DNA from: an uncultured Devosia sp.
Lineage (GTDB): Bacteria > Pseudomonadota > Alphaproteobacteria > Rhizobiales > Devosiaceae
DNA: 41,933 bases
Direction: 5' to 3'
Assembly (NCBI RefSeq): GCF_946479885.1
Contig: NZ_CAMLHM010000036.1
Location: 1-41,933 of the forward strand
The notes below the pieces were generated by a model. The model searched no databases. It was given only the letters and a program-made list of their open reading frames with translations, and was not told where the DNA came from. The stretch's first letter is position 1. Each line of letters begins with the position of its first letter. Positions 30,794 to 38,994 of this stretch are shown here, in pieces. Position numbers and translations under genes: made by a program.

Positions 30794-31405
30794 CTAGTGC
30801 TGCCAGACGACGAGGCCAGCGGCGGTGGCCATCATGGCGCCGGCGGTCTTGTTGAGGCGGCCCAGCGCGCGTGGGCTCCGGAACATTTCGCGGGCGGCCG
30901 AGGCCAGCCAGGCATAGCCGCAGCCAATGATCAGCAGGACGACCACCACGATGAAGGTGAGCTCGGCAAAGGCGACCGGGTTCATCTGGTCGAGCGGGAT
31001 CACGGTGGGCAGGATGGCAAGGTAGAAGACGATCGTCTTGGGGTTGCCCATGGTCAGCGAAAAGCCGGCCAGGAAGGTCTTCCAGCTCCCCTCGCTCTTG
31101 GGCTTCATCTGCTCGGAGCCCGGTCGGGCCGTCCAGAATTTATAGGCGATATAGAGCAGGTAGGCGGCGCCCGCCCAGCGAATGACCACGAAAACCGGCC
31201 CGAACCAGGTGGCGATGGCGGCCAGTCCGAAGACGGCAAAGACGAAATAGACCAGATCGCCGGCCAGGATGCCCAGGACCATTGGGAAGGCGCCCTTGAA
31301 GCCGCCGCCCAGGGCGCGGGCGACCACGGCCGCTACGCCCGGTCCGGGGACCAGCACGGCGATGGCATAGGCGATGGTGAAGGTAGCGAGGGTGAACAGG
31401 TCCAT
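30794..31405 (-). CDS. LysE/RhtB-family amino acid exporter
   Basis: Membrane exporter of 203 residues with about six hydrophobic helices. The family motif VPGPGVAAVVARALGGGFKGA is near residues 19-39, and the central GNPKTIVFYLAILP segment near 116-129 is typical. Members export amino acids such as lysine, threonine or homoserine lactones; the substrate is not predictable. The ATG at 31405 gives the typical N-terminus (MDLFTLATFTIAYA); the earlier ATG at 31459 adds a polar extension. It ends 5 bp after the stop of the convergent YciI-like gene. Confidence 0.9.
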   Translation of the reverse strand: MDLFTLATFTIAYAIAVLVPGPGVAAVVARALGGGFKGAFPMVLGILAGDLVYFVFAVFGLAAIATWFGPVFVVIRWAGAAYLLYIAYKFWTARPGSEQMKPKSEGSWKTFLAGFSLTMGNPKTIVFYLAILPTVIPLDQMNPVAFAELTFIVVVVLLIIGCGYAWLASAAREMFRSPRALGRLNKTAGAMMATAAGLVVWQH

Positions 31406-31552
31406 GGCGGCGGTCTCGGTTGGGAGGCGGAGAATAGGCTCGGACAGGGTGATTGCCAAGCGGGGAAGGCGGCCCCTCTCTCAGGCGGAGGGTCGTGCAC
31501 GACCTCGCGCGATCGAGTGCGTGGCACGCTCTTGGCAAGCCCGGATGGGATT

Positions 31553-31574
31553 CCTCCCCCTTTTCAGGGGGAGG
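31553..31574. repeat. Short CCTCCCCC-type palindromic repeat
   Basis: CCTCCCCC-TTTTCA-GGGGGAGG, followed by GTTAGGTGGGGG, the same ending as the repeat flanks elsewhere (AGGGTGGGGG). It appears to be a half copy of the dispersed element. Confidence 0.6.
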
Positions 31575-31687
31575 TTAGGTGGGGGTATCCTTGCTTTCTG
31601 CAAGACTTATCCCCGTCCCCAAAACCTCCCGTATCTTCCTCCCATCACCCCACGCGGCGGCCTGCAGGCTTCGAGCCGGCCGCAGGC

Positions 31688-31712
31688 AAAATCGCTCCAG
31701 TGGAGCGATTTT
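31688..31712. repeat. Perfect 25-bp palindrome
   Basis: Arms AAAATCGCTCCA and TGGAGCGATTTT around a single G. The T4 on each side would make a two-way terminator-like hairpin, but no gene ends nearby, so a dispersed repeat or regulator site is as likely. Confidence 0.6.
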
Positions 31713-31865
31713 AGGTGAGAAGGCCATACGGGCTGCGCCCGAATGGCGGGAACAGTGGTGGGTGTGAGCCGGGTGGGGGTTTTGCCTCTCCCACAGGTCC
31801 GAGTGCGGCCGCGACCGGGCGAGCGTCCCCTAGCGCGATTCCGCACTGCTCCAAAAACCGGCACT

Positions 31866-31920
31866 CCGAGACGGCTTCCGTCTCATGCTCTTATTTCCTA
31901 CGAGGCGAAAGCCGTCTCGG
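31866..31920. repeat. Inverted repeat with 12-bp arms
   Basis: CCGAGACGGCTT (31866-31877) and AAGCCGTCTCGG (31909-31920) are perfect complements across 31 bases; a nested AGACGGCTTCCGTCT also folds at the left arm. It ends about 95 bp downstream of the nucleoside hydrolase gene's 3' end. Confidence 0.6.
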
Positions 31921-32015
31921 GGTCCTCCCGTTGCCATCTTGGCATACGGCCCCTCTCTGCCCTCTTGGGCATGCGACCACGAAAACCGCAACACAGACGG
32001 CGCTTTGGCGCGTCC

Positions 32016-32957
32016 TCACGGAAGCCGGGCCAGGCGCTCAAGCAGCAGGGCGAAGAAGCCGTCGGCGTCGCCGTTGCGCAGGTAGTTGACGTTCCGAACC
32101 TTGCCGGTGACGTGCCAGTAGTCGGCGACGGTCATGCCCACGGTGAGCTCGCTGGCGGTCTCGATGGTGACATTGCAGTGGCGGCCCTCGAAGAGATCCG
32201 GCTGCAACAGGTAGGCGATAACCGTGGGATCATGCAGAGGGGCGCCCGCCCAGCCGTATTTCTGCAGATCGAAGGTCTCCGAAAAGGTCAGCATCTCATA
32301 GACCGCGCTGCCGGACTTGTTGCCCAGGCCGAACATGGCGGCGAGGCGTTCGGGGGTCGACTGCATCTGATGGGTCACATCGAGCGGCAACATGGTGATC
32401 GGCACGCCGGACCGCAGCACGACGTCGGCGGCTTCCGGGTCGACATAGATGTTGAATTCGGCTGCTGGCGTGATGTTGCCAACCTCGAAATAGGCGCCGC
32501 CCATCATGACGATCTCGGCGATCCGGTCGGCGATATCAGGCTGTTTGACCAGCGCCATGCCGATATTGGTCAGCGGGCCAAGGGTGCAGAGCGTGATGGT
32601 GCCGGGTTCGGCAGCCATCAGAGTGTCGATGATGTAGTCGACGCCGTGCTGGCTCTGCAGCGGTATGGTTGGATCGGGCAGGTCAGGACCGTTCATGCCG
32701 GTTTCGCCGTGGACATGCTCGGCAGTCACCAGATGGCGCCGCATGGGGCGGGCACAGCCGGCATAGACCGGAATGTCGCGACGGCCGGAAAGCTCGACGA
32801 CCTTGCGTGCATTATTGGCGTTGTGGTGAAGGCCGACATTGCCAGCCACGGCCACGATGCCCAGGACCTCCAGTTCGTCCGGCGAGGCAAGTGCCAGAAG
32901 AATGGCGACGGCGTCATCCTGGCCAGGATCGGTGTCGATGATGATCTTGCGTGGCAT
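32016..32957 (-). CDS. Inosine/uridine-preferring nucleoside hydrolase
   Basis: Cytoplasmic N-ribohydrolase of 313 residues that splits ribonucleosides to base and ribose. The calcium site motif IIIDTDPGQDDAVAIL is at about 5-20, and the family segments CTLGPLTNIGMAL and EFNIYVDPEAADVVL follow, with a late HDPTVIAYLL carrying the conserved His-Asp. The ATG at 32957 has AAGGG 7 nt ahead; the earlier ATG at 33047 adds unrelated residues. It is transcribed divergently from the AI-2E-type gene. Exact base preference cannot be told. Confidence 0.93.
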   Translation of the reverse strand: MPRKIIIDTDPGQDDAVAILLALASPDELEVLGIVAVAGNVGLHHNANNARKVVELSGRRDIPVYAGCARPMRRHLVTAEHVHGETGMNGPDLPDPTIPLQSQHGVDYIIDTLMAAEPGTITLCTLGPLTNIGMALVKQPDIADRIAEIVMMGGAYFEVGNITPAAEFNIYVDPEAADVVLRSGVPITMLPLDVTHQMQSTPERLAAMFGLGNKSGSAVYEMLTFSETFDLQKYGWAGAPLHDPTVIAYLLQPDLFEGRHCNVTIETASELTVGMTVADYWHVTGKVRNVNYLRNGDADGFFALLLERLARLP

Positions 32958-33109
32958 GAAATGACCCTTGGGAGGAATGTGCGAATCCGGGCGGCACAGT
33001 AACGGCTGAGGCCCCGGCGGTCGACTGTTCGGCAGGCGCTTGCTCAACGGAACGTTTGCACCCGGCTCACGTTACCGATGCGCGAGGGGTCTCGAGCAGT
33101 GGAAATGAC

Positions 33110-34366
33110 ATGGCACGCGCAGCTAAGCTAGCGTCACCTGAAGACATGAGCGAAAGCCAATTCGAGCGCGTGACAGCCAATGCTGCCCGCATCGCGATGG
33201 TGTTCGTCGGGTTCCTCGCCCTGCTGTTTGCGCTGCAGGTGGGACAGGTATTCCTGGCCCCCGTTACCCTGGCCATCGTCGTCGGGCTGATGTTCGGGCC
33301 AGTGGCAGACCGGGTCGAGCGCTTCGGGGTTCCGCCGGCGCTCTCGGCGGGCATCGTGGTGCTGATGCTGATCGGCGTGATTGCCGGCGGCGTCGTCCTC
33401 TTCGCCGTGCCGCTCTCCGAATGGGTCGCCCGCGCTCCTCTGATCTGGAACAAGCTGCAGCAACAGCTTGCGACGCTGGAAGGACCGCTGGAGGCGATCG
33501 GGACATTCCAGGAGCAGGTCACGTCGATCTTTGGCAGCGACAATGCCATGTCGGTGACGGTCGAGGATGGCGGGCAGATGATCGGGGTGGCCATGCTGGC
33601 GCCGGCGATCCTGGCGCAGGTGCTGATTTTCCTCGCCAGCCTCTATTTCTTCGTGGCGACCCGCGATCACATTCGCATTTCGGTGCTGTCGCTCTGTGTC
33701 AGCCGGCGCATGCGCTGGCGGACGGCGCATGTGTTCCGCGACGTGGAGGCAAAAGTCAGCCGCTTCCTGCTGTCGATCACCTTCATCAATGCCTGCGTGG
33801 GCTGCGCGGTGACCTTGGCCATGTGGGCCATCGGCATGCCGTCGCCCTTGCTCTGGGGCGCCATGGCTGCCGTGCTCAATTACATCCCCTATGTTGGCCA
33901 GGGCGTGATGATGCTGGTGTTGCTGGCGGTGGGGCTTGGCACCCAGACGGGGTTGCAGAGCGTGCTGCTGCCGGTCGGTTGCTACCTCGCCATCAATTTC
34001 GTCGAAGGCCAGATCGTGACGCCGCACTTCATCGGCCGCACGATGACGCTCAACCCGTTCCTGATATTTCTGTCGATCACGTTCTGGCTGTGGGCATGGG
34101 GCCCGATGGGCGGGCTGGTGGCCGTGCCGACCTTGCTGATCGCCACGTCGGTGCTGTCCCATATGTTGCCAAGCAAGCCACTGGTACCCAGCCGGCCGGT
34201 GCGCCGCACGCGCAACATGACCGACCGCGAAGAACTGCTGGCCAATACGGCACGCGCCATCCGCGAGCAGGCGGAGGAGGAGCAGAAGCCGTCCGACAAG
34301 CGCAAGGAAGAGCGGTTTGAACCGCCTGAGGGCACGGCCCCCACTGGCGCGGAAACGGCCGCGTAG
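33110..34366 (+). CDS. AI-2E/PerM-family membrane transporter
   Basis: Predicted inner-membrane protein of about 418 residues with seven to eight hydrophobic helices, the AI-2E (PerM/TqsA/YdiK) family. Characteristic late segments GMPSPLLWGAMAAVLNYIPYVGQ and FVEGQIVTPHFIGRTMTLNP are present. Some members export autoinducer-2 or act as Na+/H+ antiporters, and no substrate can be assigned. A charged tail of about 60 residues follows the last helix (RKEERFEPPEG). The start is unsure: ATG at 33110 (weak GGAA), ATG at 33146, or a TTG at 33056 are all in frame. Confidence 0.85.
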   Translation: MARAAKLASPEDMSESQFERVTANAARIAMVFVGFLALLFALQVGQVFLAPVTLAIVVGLMFGPVADRVERFGVPPALSAGIVVLMLIGVIAGGVVLFAVPLSEWVARAPLIWNKLQQQLATLEGPLEAIGTFQEQVTSIFGSDNAMSVTVEDGGQMIGVAMLAPAILAQVLIFLASLYFFVATRDHIRISVLSLCVSRRMRWRTAHVFRDVEAKVSRFLLSITFINACVGCAVTLAMWAIGMPSPLLWGAMAAVLNYIPYVGQGVMMLVLLAVGLGTQTGLQSVLLPVGCYLAINFVEGQIVTPHFIGRTMTLNPFLIFLSITFWLWAWGPMGGLVAVPTLLIATSVLSHMLPSKPLVPSRPVRRTRNMTDREELLANTARAIREQAEEEQKPSDKRKEERFEPPEGTAPTGAETAA

Positions 34367-34447
34367 GTCGGTTATGCCGCCAGCGCGCTTGACGGGGTGC
34401 GCCCGGGTACGAAAGAGTCTCCACCTGAATTGAATGCGGAGACTTTC

Positions 34448-36313
34448 GTGGCGGGTGAAGTTGCTGGACATGCTGCCGAAGCGGCAGCGCATGGCGTTGA
34501 TCTGATACCAGTGGTGGCCCTGCTGGGTGCTGCAGTCATTGCCGTGCCGCTGTTCAAGCGTATCGGGCTGGGTTCGGTGCTGGGCTACCTTGCGGCAGGC
34601 CTGCTGCTCGGACCTTCCGGCATCGGCCTTATCAGCGATCCCGAATCGGTGCTCACCACGGCCGAACTGGGTGTGGTGATGTTCCTCTTCATCATCGGGC
34701 TCGAAATGGAGCCAGCCAAGCTCTGGGCCCTGCGCAAGCAGATCTTTGGCCTTGGGCTGGTCCAGGTGGCCACCTGTGGAGCGCTGTTGACAGGCGTGGG
34801 CGTCGCGCTCGGCTTCGCGCCGGCCGTGGCCTTCATCTTCGGCATGGGCTTCGTGCTGACCTCGACCGCCATCGTCATGCAGATTCTCGGGGAGCGTGGC
34901 GAGCTGTCGACCGATGGCGGGCAACGCATCGTGTCGATCCTGCTGCTGGAAGATCTGGCCATCGTGCCGCTGCTGGCCGTCGTGGCGCTCTTGGCGCCCG
35001 GTAGCGGCGAACAGGTCGACCTGGTCACGCGCGTGCTCAGTATCGCGGCCCCCATCGGGGCGGTGCTGGTGCTGATTTTCGTGGGCCAGCGCATCATGAA
35101 CCCGTTTTTCAGCCTGCTCGCATCGAGCAAACTGCGCGAGGTCATGACGGCGGCGGCGCTGCTGGTGGTGCTGGGGGCGGCGCTGCTGTTCCAGGCCAGC
35201 GGGCTTTCCATGGCCATGGGCGCCTTCCTTGCCGGCGTGCTGCTCTCGACCTCGACATTCCGGCACCAGCTCGAGGCGGATGTGGAGCCGTTCCGCGGCA
35301 TCCTGCTCGGCCTGTTCTTCCTTGCCGTCGGCATGTCGCTCGATATCGGCATCGTGGGTGAGAACTGGCTGGTCATCGCCATGAGCGTGGTGGCCTTCAT
35401 GCTGGTCAAGGCTGGCGCGATCTATGTGATTGCGCGGATGCTGAAATCCAAGCACGCCGAAGCGCTGGAGCGGGCGGTGCTGATGGGGCAGGGCGGTGAA
35501 TTCGCCTTCGTGCTCTATACCACAGCGGTCGCCGCCGGAATCATCGACGGGCCGACCAACGCGATCTTCACCGCGACCGTCATCGTCTCGATGGTGCTGA
35601 CGCCGTTCTTCATCATCGGCCTGCGCTTCGTCCTGCCCAAGCAGGCGCAGTCCATGGAGGGTGTCGAGGCGGTGGACGGCCTCAGCGAGCGCATCCTGGT
35701 CATCGGGTTCGGGCGCTTTGGGCAGATTGCCTCCCAGACCCTGATCGGCCAGGGGCATCGCCTCTCTATCATCGACAATGATACCGAGATGATCCGGGTG
35801 GCGGCGCAGTTCGGCTTCAAGATCTACTACGGCGACGGCGCGCGGCTCGATATCCTGCATGCGGCAGGTGCCGGCAATGTCGACCTCGTGCTGATCTGCA
35901 TCGACGACAAGGCGGCGGCCACGCGGATTGCCGAACTGTTCCGCGACGAGTTCCCGCTGGTCAAGGTCATGGCGCGGGCGTTCGACCGGGTGCATGCGAT
36001 CGAGCTGACGCGGTTGGGCGTCGACTATCAGCTGCGCGAGATGTTCGAATCGTCGCTGACCTTTGGCGCGCAGGCGATCCGCTCGCTGGGCGCCACGGAA
36101 GATGAAATCGACTCCGTGCTTGAGGGGGTCAGGCGGCGGGATCAGTTGCGGTTTGAAGCGCAACTGCTTGACGACGCCAATGCGCTCGATGCCGCAAGAA
36201 CCCTGCTGCTCAAGAATGCTGCCGACCAGGCCCGCGAGGGCGGGGTGGTCGTGTCGTCCGACGCAGCCGAAGAGGAGGCCGCCAAGGTTACGCAGCCCAA
36301 GCAGCCTGCATAG
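34448..36313 (+). CDS. CPA2-family cation/proton antiporter with TrkA-N domain (Kef-type)
   Basis: Membrane antiporter of 621 residues. The first 380 or so residues form 12-13 hydrophobic helices of the Na+/H+ exchanger (CPA2) domain, with GYLAAGLLLGPSGIGLI near 48-64 and FVLTSTAIVMQILGERGELS. A soluble NAD-binding TrkA-N domain follows (about 415-540, GFGRFGQIASQTL) ending with RLGVDYQLREMFESSL as in KefB/KefC. It likely exchanges K+ for H+, gated by nucleotide or glutathione adducts. I chose the GTG at 34448 because GGAG is 6 nt ahead; a GTG at 34397 is also in frame. It follows the AI-2E-type gene by 81 bp. Confidence 0.9.
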   Translation: MAGEVAGHAAEAAAHGVDLIPVVALLGAAVIAVPLFKRIGLGSVLGYLAAGLLLGPSGIGLISDPESVLTTAELGVVMFLFIIGLEMEPAKLWALRKQIFGLGLVQVATCGALLTGVGVALGFAPAVAFIFGMGFVLTSTAIVMQILGERGELSTDGGQRIVSILLLEDLAIVPLLAVVALLAPGSGEQVDLVTRVLSIAAPIGAVLVLIFVGQRIMNPFFSLLASSKLREVMTAAALLVVLGAALLFQASGLSMAMGAFLAGVLLSTSTFRHQLEADVEPFRGILLGLFFLAVGMSLDIGIVGENWLVIAMSVVAFMLVKAGAIYVIARMLKSKHAEALERAVLMGQGGEFAFVLYTTAVAAGIIDGPTNAIFTATVIVSMVLTPFFIIGLRFVLPKQAQSMEGVEAVDGLSERILVIGFGRFGQIASQTLIGQGHRLSIIDNDTEMIRVAAQFGFKIYYGDGARLDILHAAGAGNVDLVLICIDDKAAATRIAELFRDEFPLVKVMARAFDRVHAIELTRLGVDYQLREMFESSLTFGAQAIRSLGATEDEIDSVLEGVRRRDQLRFEAQLLDDANALDAARTLLLKNAADQAREGGVVVSSDAAEEEAAKVTQPKQPA

Positions 36314-36342
36314 GAGCGCGATGACGCATGGGGGCTTTCGCC

Positions 36343-36359
36343 TGCACAAATTAAGTGCA
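36343..36359. promoter_or_regulatory. TGCAC-N7-GTGCA palindrome upstream of glgP
   Basis: TGCACAAATTAAGTGCA is a perfect 17-bp interrupted palindrome that matches the NtrC consensus half sites, 52 bp before glgP. A second small palindrome AGACT-AA-AGTCT follows at 36360-36371. Another dimeric regulator could equally own it; no sigma-54 promoter is evident between it and glgP. Confidence 0.45.
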
Positions 36360-36410
36360 AGACTAAAGTCTCTAGAGGGGAATACATCGTCATGAAACCT
36401 GGATTGCGTT

Positions 36411-38888
36411 ATGCCGCAACAGCCGATCGTTTACGACGCCCCTACGCCGGAACCGCGTGCTCGCACCGTTGAGGCCATCCAGGCGGAAATACTAGAAAGA
36501 CTGATCTATTCAGTCGGCAAGGATCCCATTGTTGCCCGGCCGCATGACTGGCTGGCGGCAACAATCCTGGCTGTGCGCGACCGGGTCATGGACCGTTGGA
36601 TGGAATCGTCCCGCGAGACGTGGCGAACCTCGCATAAGCGCGTCTACTACCTCAGCCTCGAATTCCTCATCGGCCGCTTGATGCGCGACGCCATGAGCAA
36701 TGTGGGGCTCATCGAGCCGGTGCGCGACGCGCTCAAAAATCTCAATGTCGACCTCGGCGAGCTGATCAACCTCGAGCCCGACGCGGCTCTGGGCAATGGC
36801 GGCCTGGGGCGCCTGGCGGCGTGTTTCCTTGAATCCATGTCGTCGGTGAAAATTCCGGCCTATGGCTACGGCATCCGCTACGTGCATGGCCTGTTCCGCC
36901 AGGAAATGAGCGAAGGCTGGCAGGTCGAACTGCCCGAGGAATGGCTGGCACACGGCAATCCGTGGGAATTCGAGCGGCGCGAGAGTGCCTACGAGATCGG
37001 CTTTGGCGGCCATGTCGAGCCGGTGACCGACCCGGATGGCACGCTGCGGCAGGAATGGCGCCCCAACGACCATCTGTTGGCGGTGGCTTACGATACGCCG
37101 ATCGTGGGCTGGCGCGGCGCGCGGGTGAATACGCTCCGCCTGTGGAGCGCGCAGCCGATCGACCCGATCCTGCTCGACAAGTTCAATTCGGGCGACCATA
37201 TCGGCGCGCTGGAGGAGAGCTCGCGGGCGGAAGCGATCACCCGGGTGCTTTATCCGGCCGATTCGACGGCCGCAGGGCAGGAATTGCGGCTGCGGCAGGA
37301 GTTCTTCTTCTCGTCGGCGTCGCTGCAGGACATCGTGCGGCGGCATCTGCAGCAATATGGCGACCTGGGTTCGCTGCCCGACAAGGTGGCCATCCATCTC
37401 AACGACACGCATCCGGCGATCTCCATCGCCGAGCTGATGCGCATTCTGGTGGATGACAACGGGCTGAAGTGGGCCGAGGCCTGGAAGCTCAGCCGGCTGG
37501 TGTTCGGCTACACCAACCACACGCTGCTGCCCGAGGCGCTGGAAAGCTGGCCGGTGGCGCTGCTCGAGCGCCTGCTGCCGCGCCACATGCAGATCATCTA
37601 CCAGATCAATGCCGAAGTGCTGACTGACGCGCGGGTTCGCGCCAAGTTCACCGATGCGCAGATCGCCAATGTGTCGCTGATCGATGAGGCCGGTGGGCGC
37701 CGCGTGCGCATGGGCCAGCTCGCTTTTGTGGGCTCGCACTCGATCAACGGCGTATCGGCGCTGCATACCGAGCTGATGAAGCAGACGGTGTTCTCGGATC
37801 TGCACAAGCTCTATCCGGACCGGATCAACAACAAGACCAACGGCATCACCCCGCGCCGGTGGCTGATGCAGTGCAATCCCGACCTGACCAAGCTGATCAG
37901 CGACAGGATCGGCCCGGAATTCCTTGACAATATCGACCTGCTCAAAGGCCTCGACGCCCATGCGGACGATCCGACGTTCCAGGGGCAGTTCGCAGCGGTC
38001 AAACAGGCCAACAAGGAGAAGCTGGCCAAGCTGATCAAGGACCGCATGGGCATCGTGGTATCGCCCAACGCGCTGTTCGACGTGCAGATCAAGCGCATCC
38101 ACGAATACAAGCGGCAGCTGCTCAATATCATCCAAGCTGTTGCACTGTATGACGAAATTCGGGCGCATCCGGAACGGGACTGGGTGCCGCGCGTTAAGAT
38201 CTTCGCGGGCAAGGCGGCGCCGGGATATTGGAACGCCAAGCTCATCATCAAACTGATCAACGACGTCGCCAAGGTGATCAACAATGATCCGGCGGTGCGC
38301 GGCCTGCTCAAGGTGGTGTTCCTGCCCAATTACAATGTGAGCCTGGCTGAAGTGATCGTTCCCGCTGCCGACCTTTCAGAGCAGATCTCCACTGCCGGCA
38401 TGGAAGCCTCGGGCACCGGAAACATGAAGTTCATGGCCAATGGCGCCATCACCATCGGCACAATGGACGGCGCCAATGTCGAAATGCACAAGGAAGTTGG
38501 AGCGGACAATATCGTGATCTTCGGCCTCACGACCGAAGAGGTGAACGACAAGCGCGCCAGGAGCGAAGTGCCGCGTTCGGCGATCGATGCCTCGCCGCGG
38601 CTCAAGGAAGCGCTGGAGTCCATTTCGTCAGGGGTGTTCTCGCCGGATGATCCGCATCGCTATCGTGATCTGATTGGCGGCCTCTACGACCATGACTGGT
38701 TCATGGTGGCGCGGGACTTCGACGCCTATGTCGCCGCGCAGGCCACGGTCGATGCCATCTGGATGGACAAGCGACGGTGGAACGCCATGGCGATCCGCAA
38801 CACCGCGCATGTCGGCTTCTTTTCGTCGGATCGAACGATTCGACAGTATGCGCAGGAAATCTGGGGTGTTTCGGTAGCATCAGCATGA
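36411..38888 (+). CDS. glgP: Glycogen phosphorylase
   Basis: Pyridoxal-phosphate enzyme of 825 residues that releases glucose-1-phosphate from glycogen. The PLP lysine is K673 in EASGTGNMKFMANG; other signatures are VYYLSLEFLIGR near the N-terminus, NLEPDAALGNGGLGRLAACFL, and IKRIHEYKRQLLN. Length is as usual. No strong ribosome site precedes the ATG at 36411, and a 26-codon reading frame (36392-36472) with AGGGG ahead overlaps this start. It opens the rightward glgP-glgB-glgC group. Confidence 0.96.
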   Translation: MPQQPIVYDAPTPEPRARTVEAIQAEILERLIYSVGKDPIVARPHDWLAATILAVRDRVMDRWMESSRETWRTSHKRVYYLSLEFLIGRLMRDAMSNVGLIEPVRDALKNLNVDLGELINLEPDAALGNGGLGRLAACFLESMSSVKIPAYGYGIRYVHGLFRQEMSEGWQVELPEEWLAHGNPWEFERRESAYEIGFGGHVEPVTDPDGTLRQEWRPNDHLLAVAYDTPIVGWRGARVNTLRLWSAQPIDPILLDKFNSGDHIGALEESSRAEAITRVLYPADSTAAGQELRLRQEFFFSSASLQDIVRRHLQQYGDLGSLPDKVAIHLNDTHPAISIAELMRILVDDNGLKWAEAWKLSRLVFGYTNHTLLPEALESWPVALLERLLPRHMQIIYQINAEVLTDARVRAKFTDAQIANVSLIDEAGGRRVRMGQLAFVGSHSINGVSALHTELMKQTVFSDLHKLYPDRINNKTNGITPRRWLMQCNPDLTKLISDRIGPEFLDNIDLLKGLDAHADDPTFQGQFAAVKQANKEKLAKLIKDRMGIVVSPNALFDVQIKRIHEYKRQLLNIIQAVALYDEIRAHPERDWVPRVKIFAGKAAPGYWNAKLIIKLINDVAKVINNDPAVRGLLKVVFLPNYNVSLAEVIVPAADLSEQISTAGMEASGTGNMKFMANGAITIGTMDGANVEMHKEVGADNIVIFGLTTEEVNDKRARSEVPRSAIDASPRLKEALESISSGVFSPDDPHRYRDLIGGLYDHDWFMVARDFDAYVAAQATVDAIWMDKRRWNAMAIRNTAHVGFFSSDRTIRQYAQEIWGVSVASA

Positions 38889-38994
38889 CAGTGCGCAGCG
38901 GCCGAGAACTGGCGGAGAAGACCGAGCCGGCTGCTGTTTTATGGTTTGGAAGGCGTGGCCGGAAGGCGGACGTCTTCGTCGGGGGAGCGTGCGT

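Larger units (their letters stand above)
31406..32015. other. 610-bp stretch without a convincing gene
   Basis: Reading frames here are short or overlap in many frames with low-complexity, Arg/Pro-rich translations, and none has a ribosome site plus recognisable protein. The stretch holds a CCTCCCCC-type hairpin (31553-31574), a perfect 25-bp palindrome (31688-31712) and a 12-bp-armed inverted repeat (31866-31920), listed separately. A small RNA or a remnant of a mobile unit is possible. Confidence 0.6.

Noticed and set aside
31743..33002. 419-codon plus-strand frame over the gene-poor stretch and the nucleoside hydrolase
   Set aside because: Mostly antisense to the nucleoside hydrolase, whose motifs are certain; low-complexity translation.
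33134..36349. 1071-codon open frame on the minus strand opposite the AI-2E and antiporter genes
   Set aside because: His/Arg/Gln-rich translation with no recognisable domain; it is antisense to two clear membrane-protein genes and is explained by GC-rich codon use.
36336..36410. Sigma-54 promoter before glgP to go with the NtrC-like palindrome
   Set aside because: No GG-N10-GC element with acceptable flanks was found between the palindrome and the gene.
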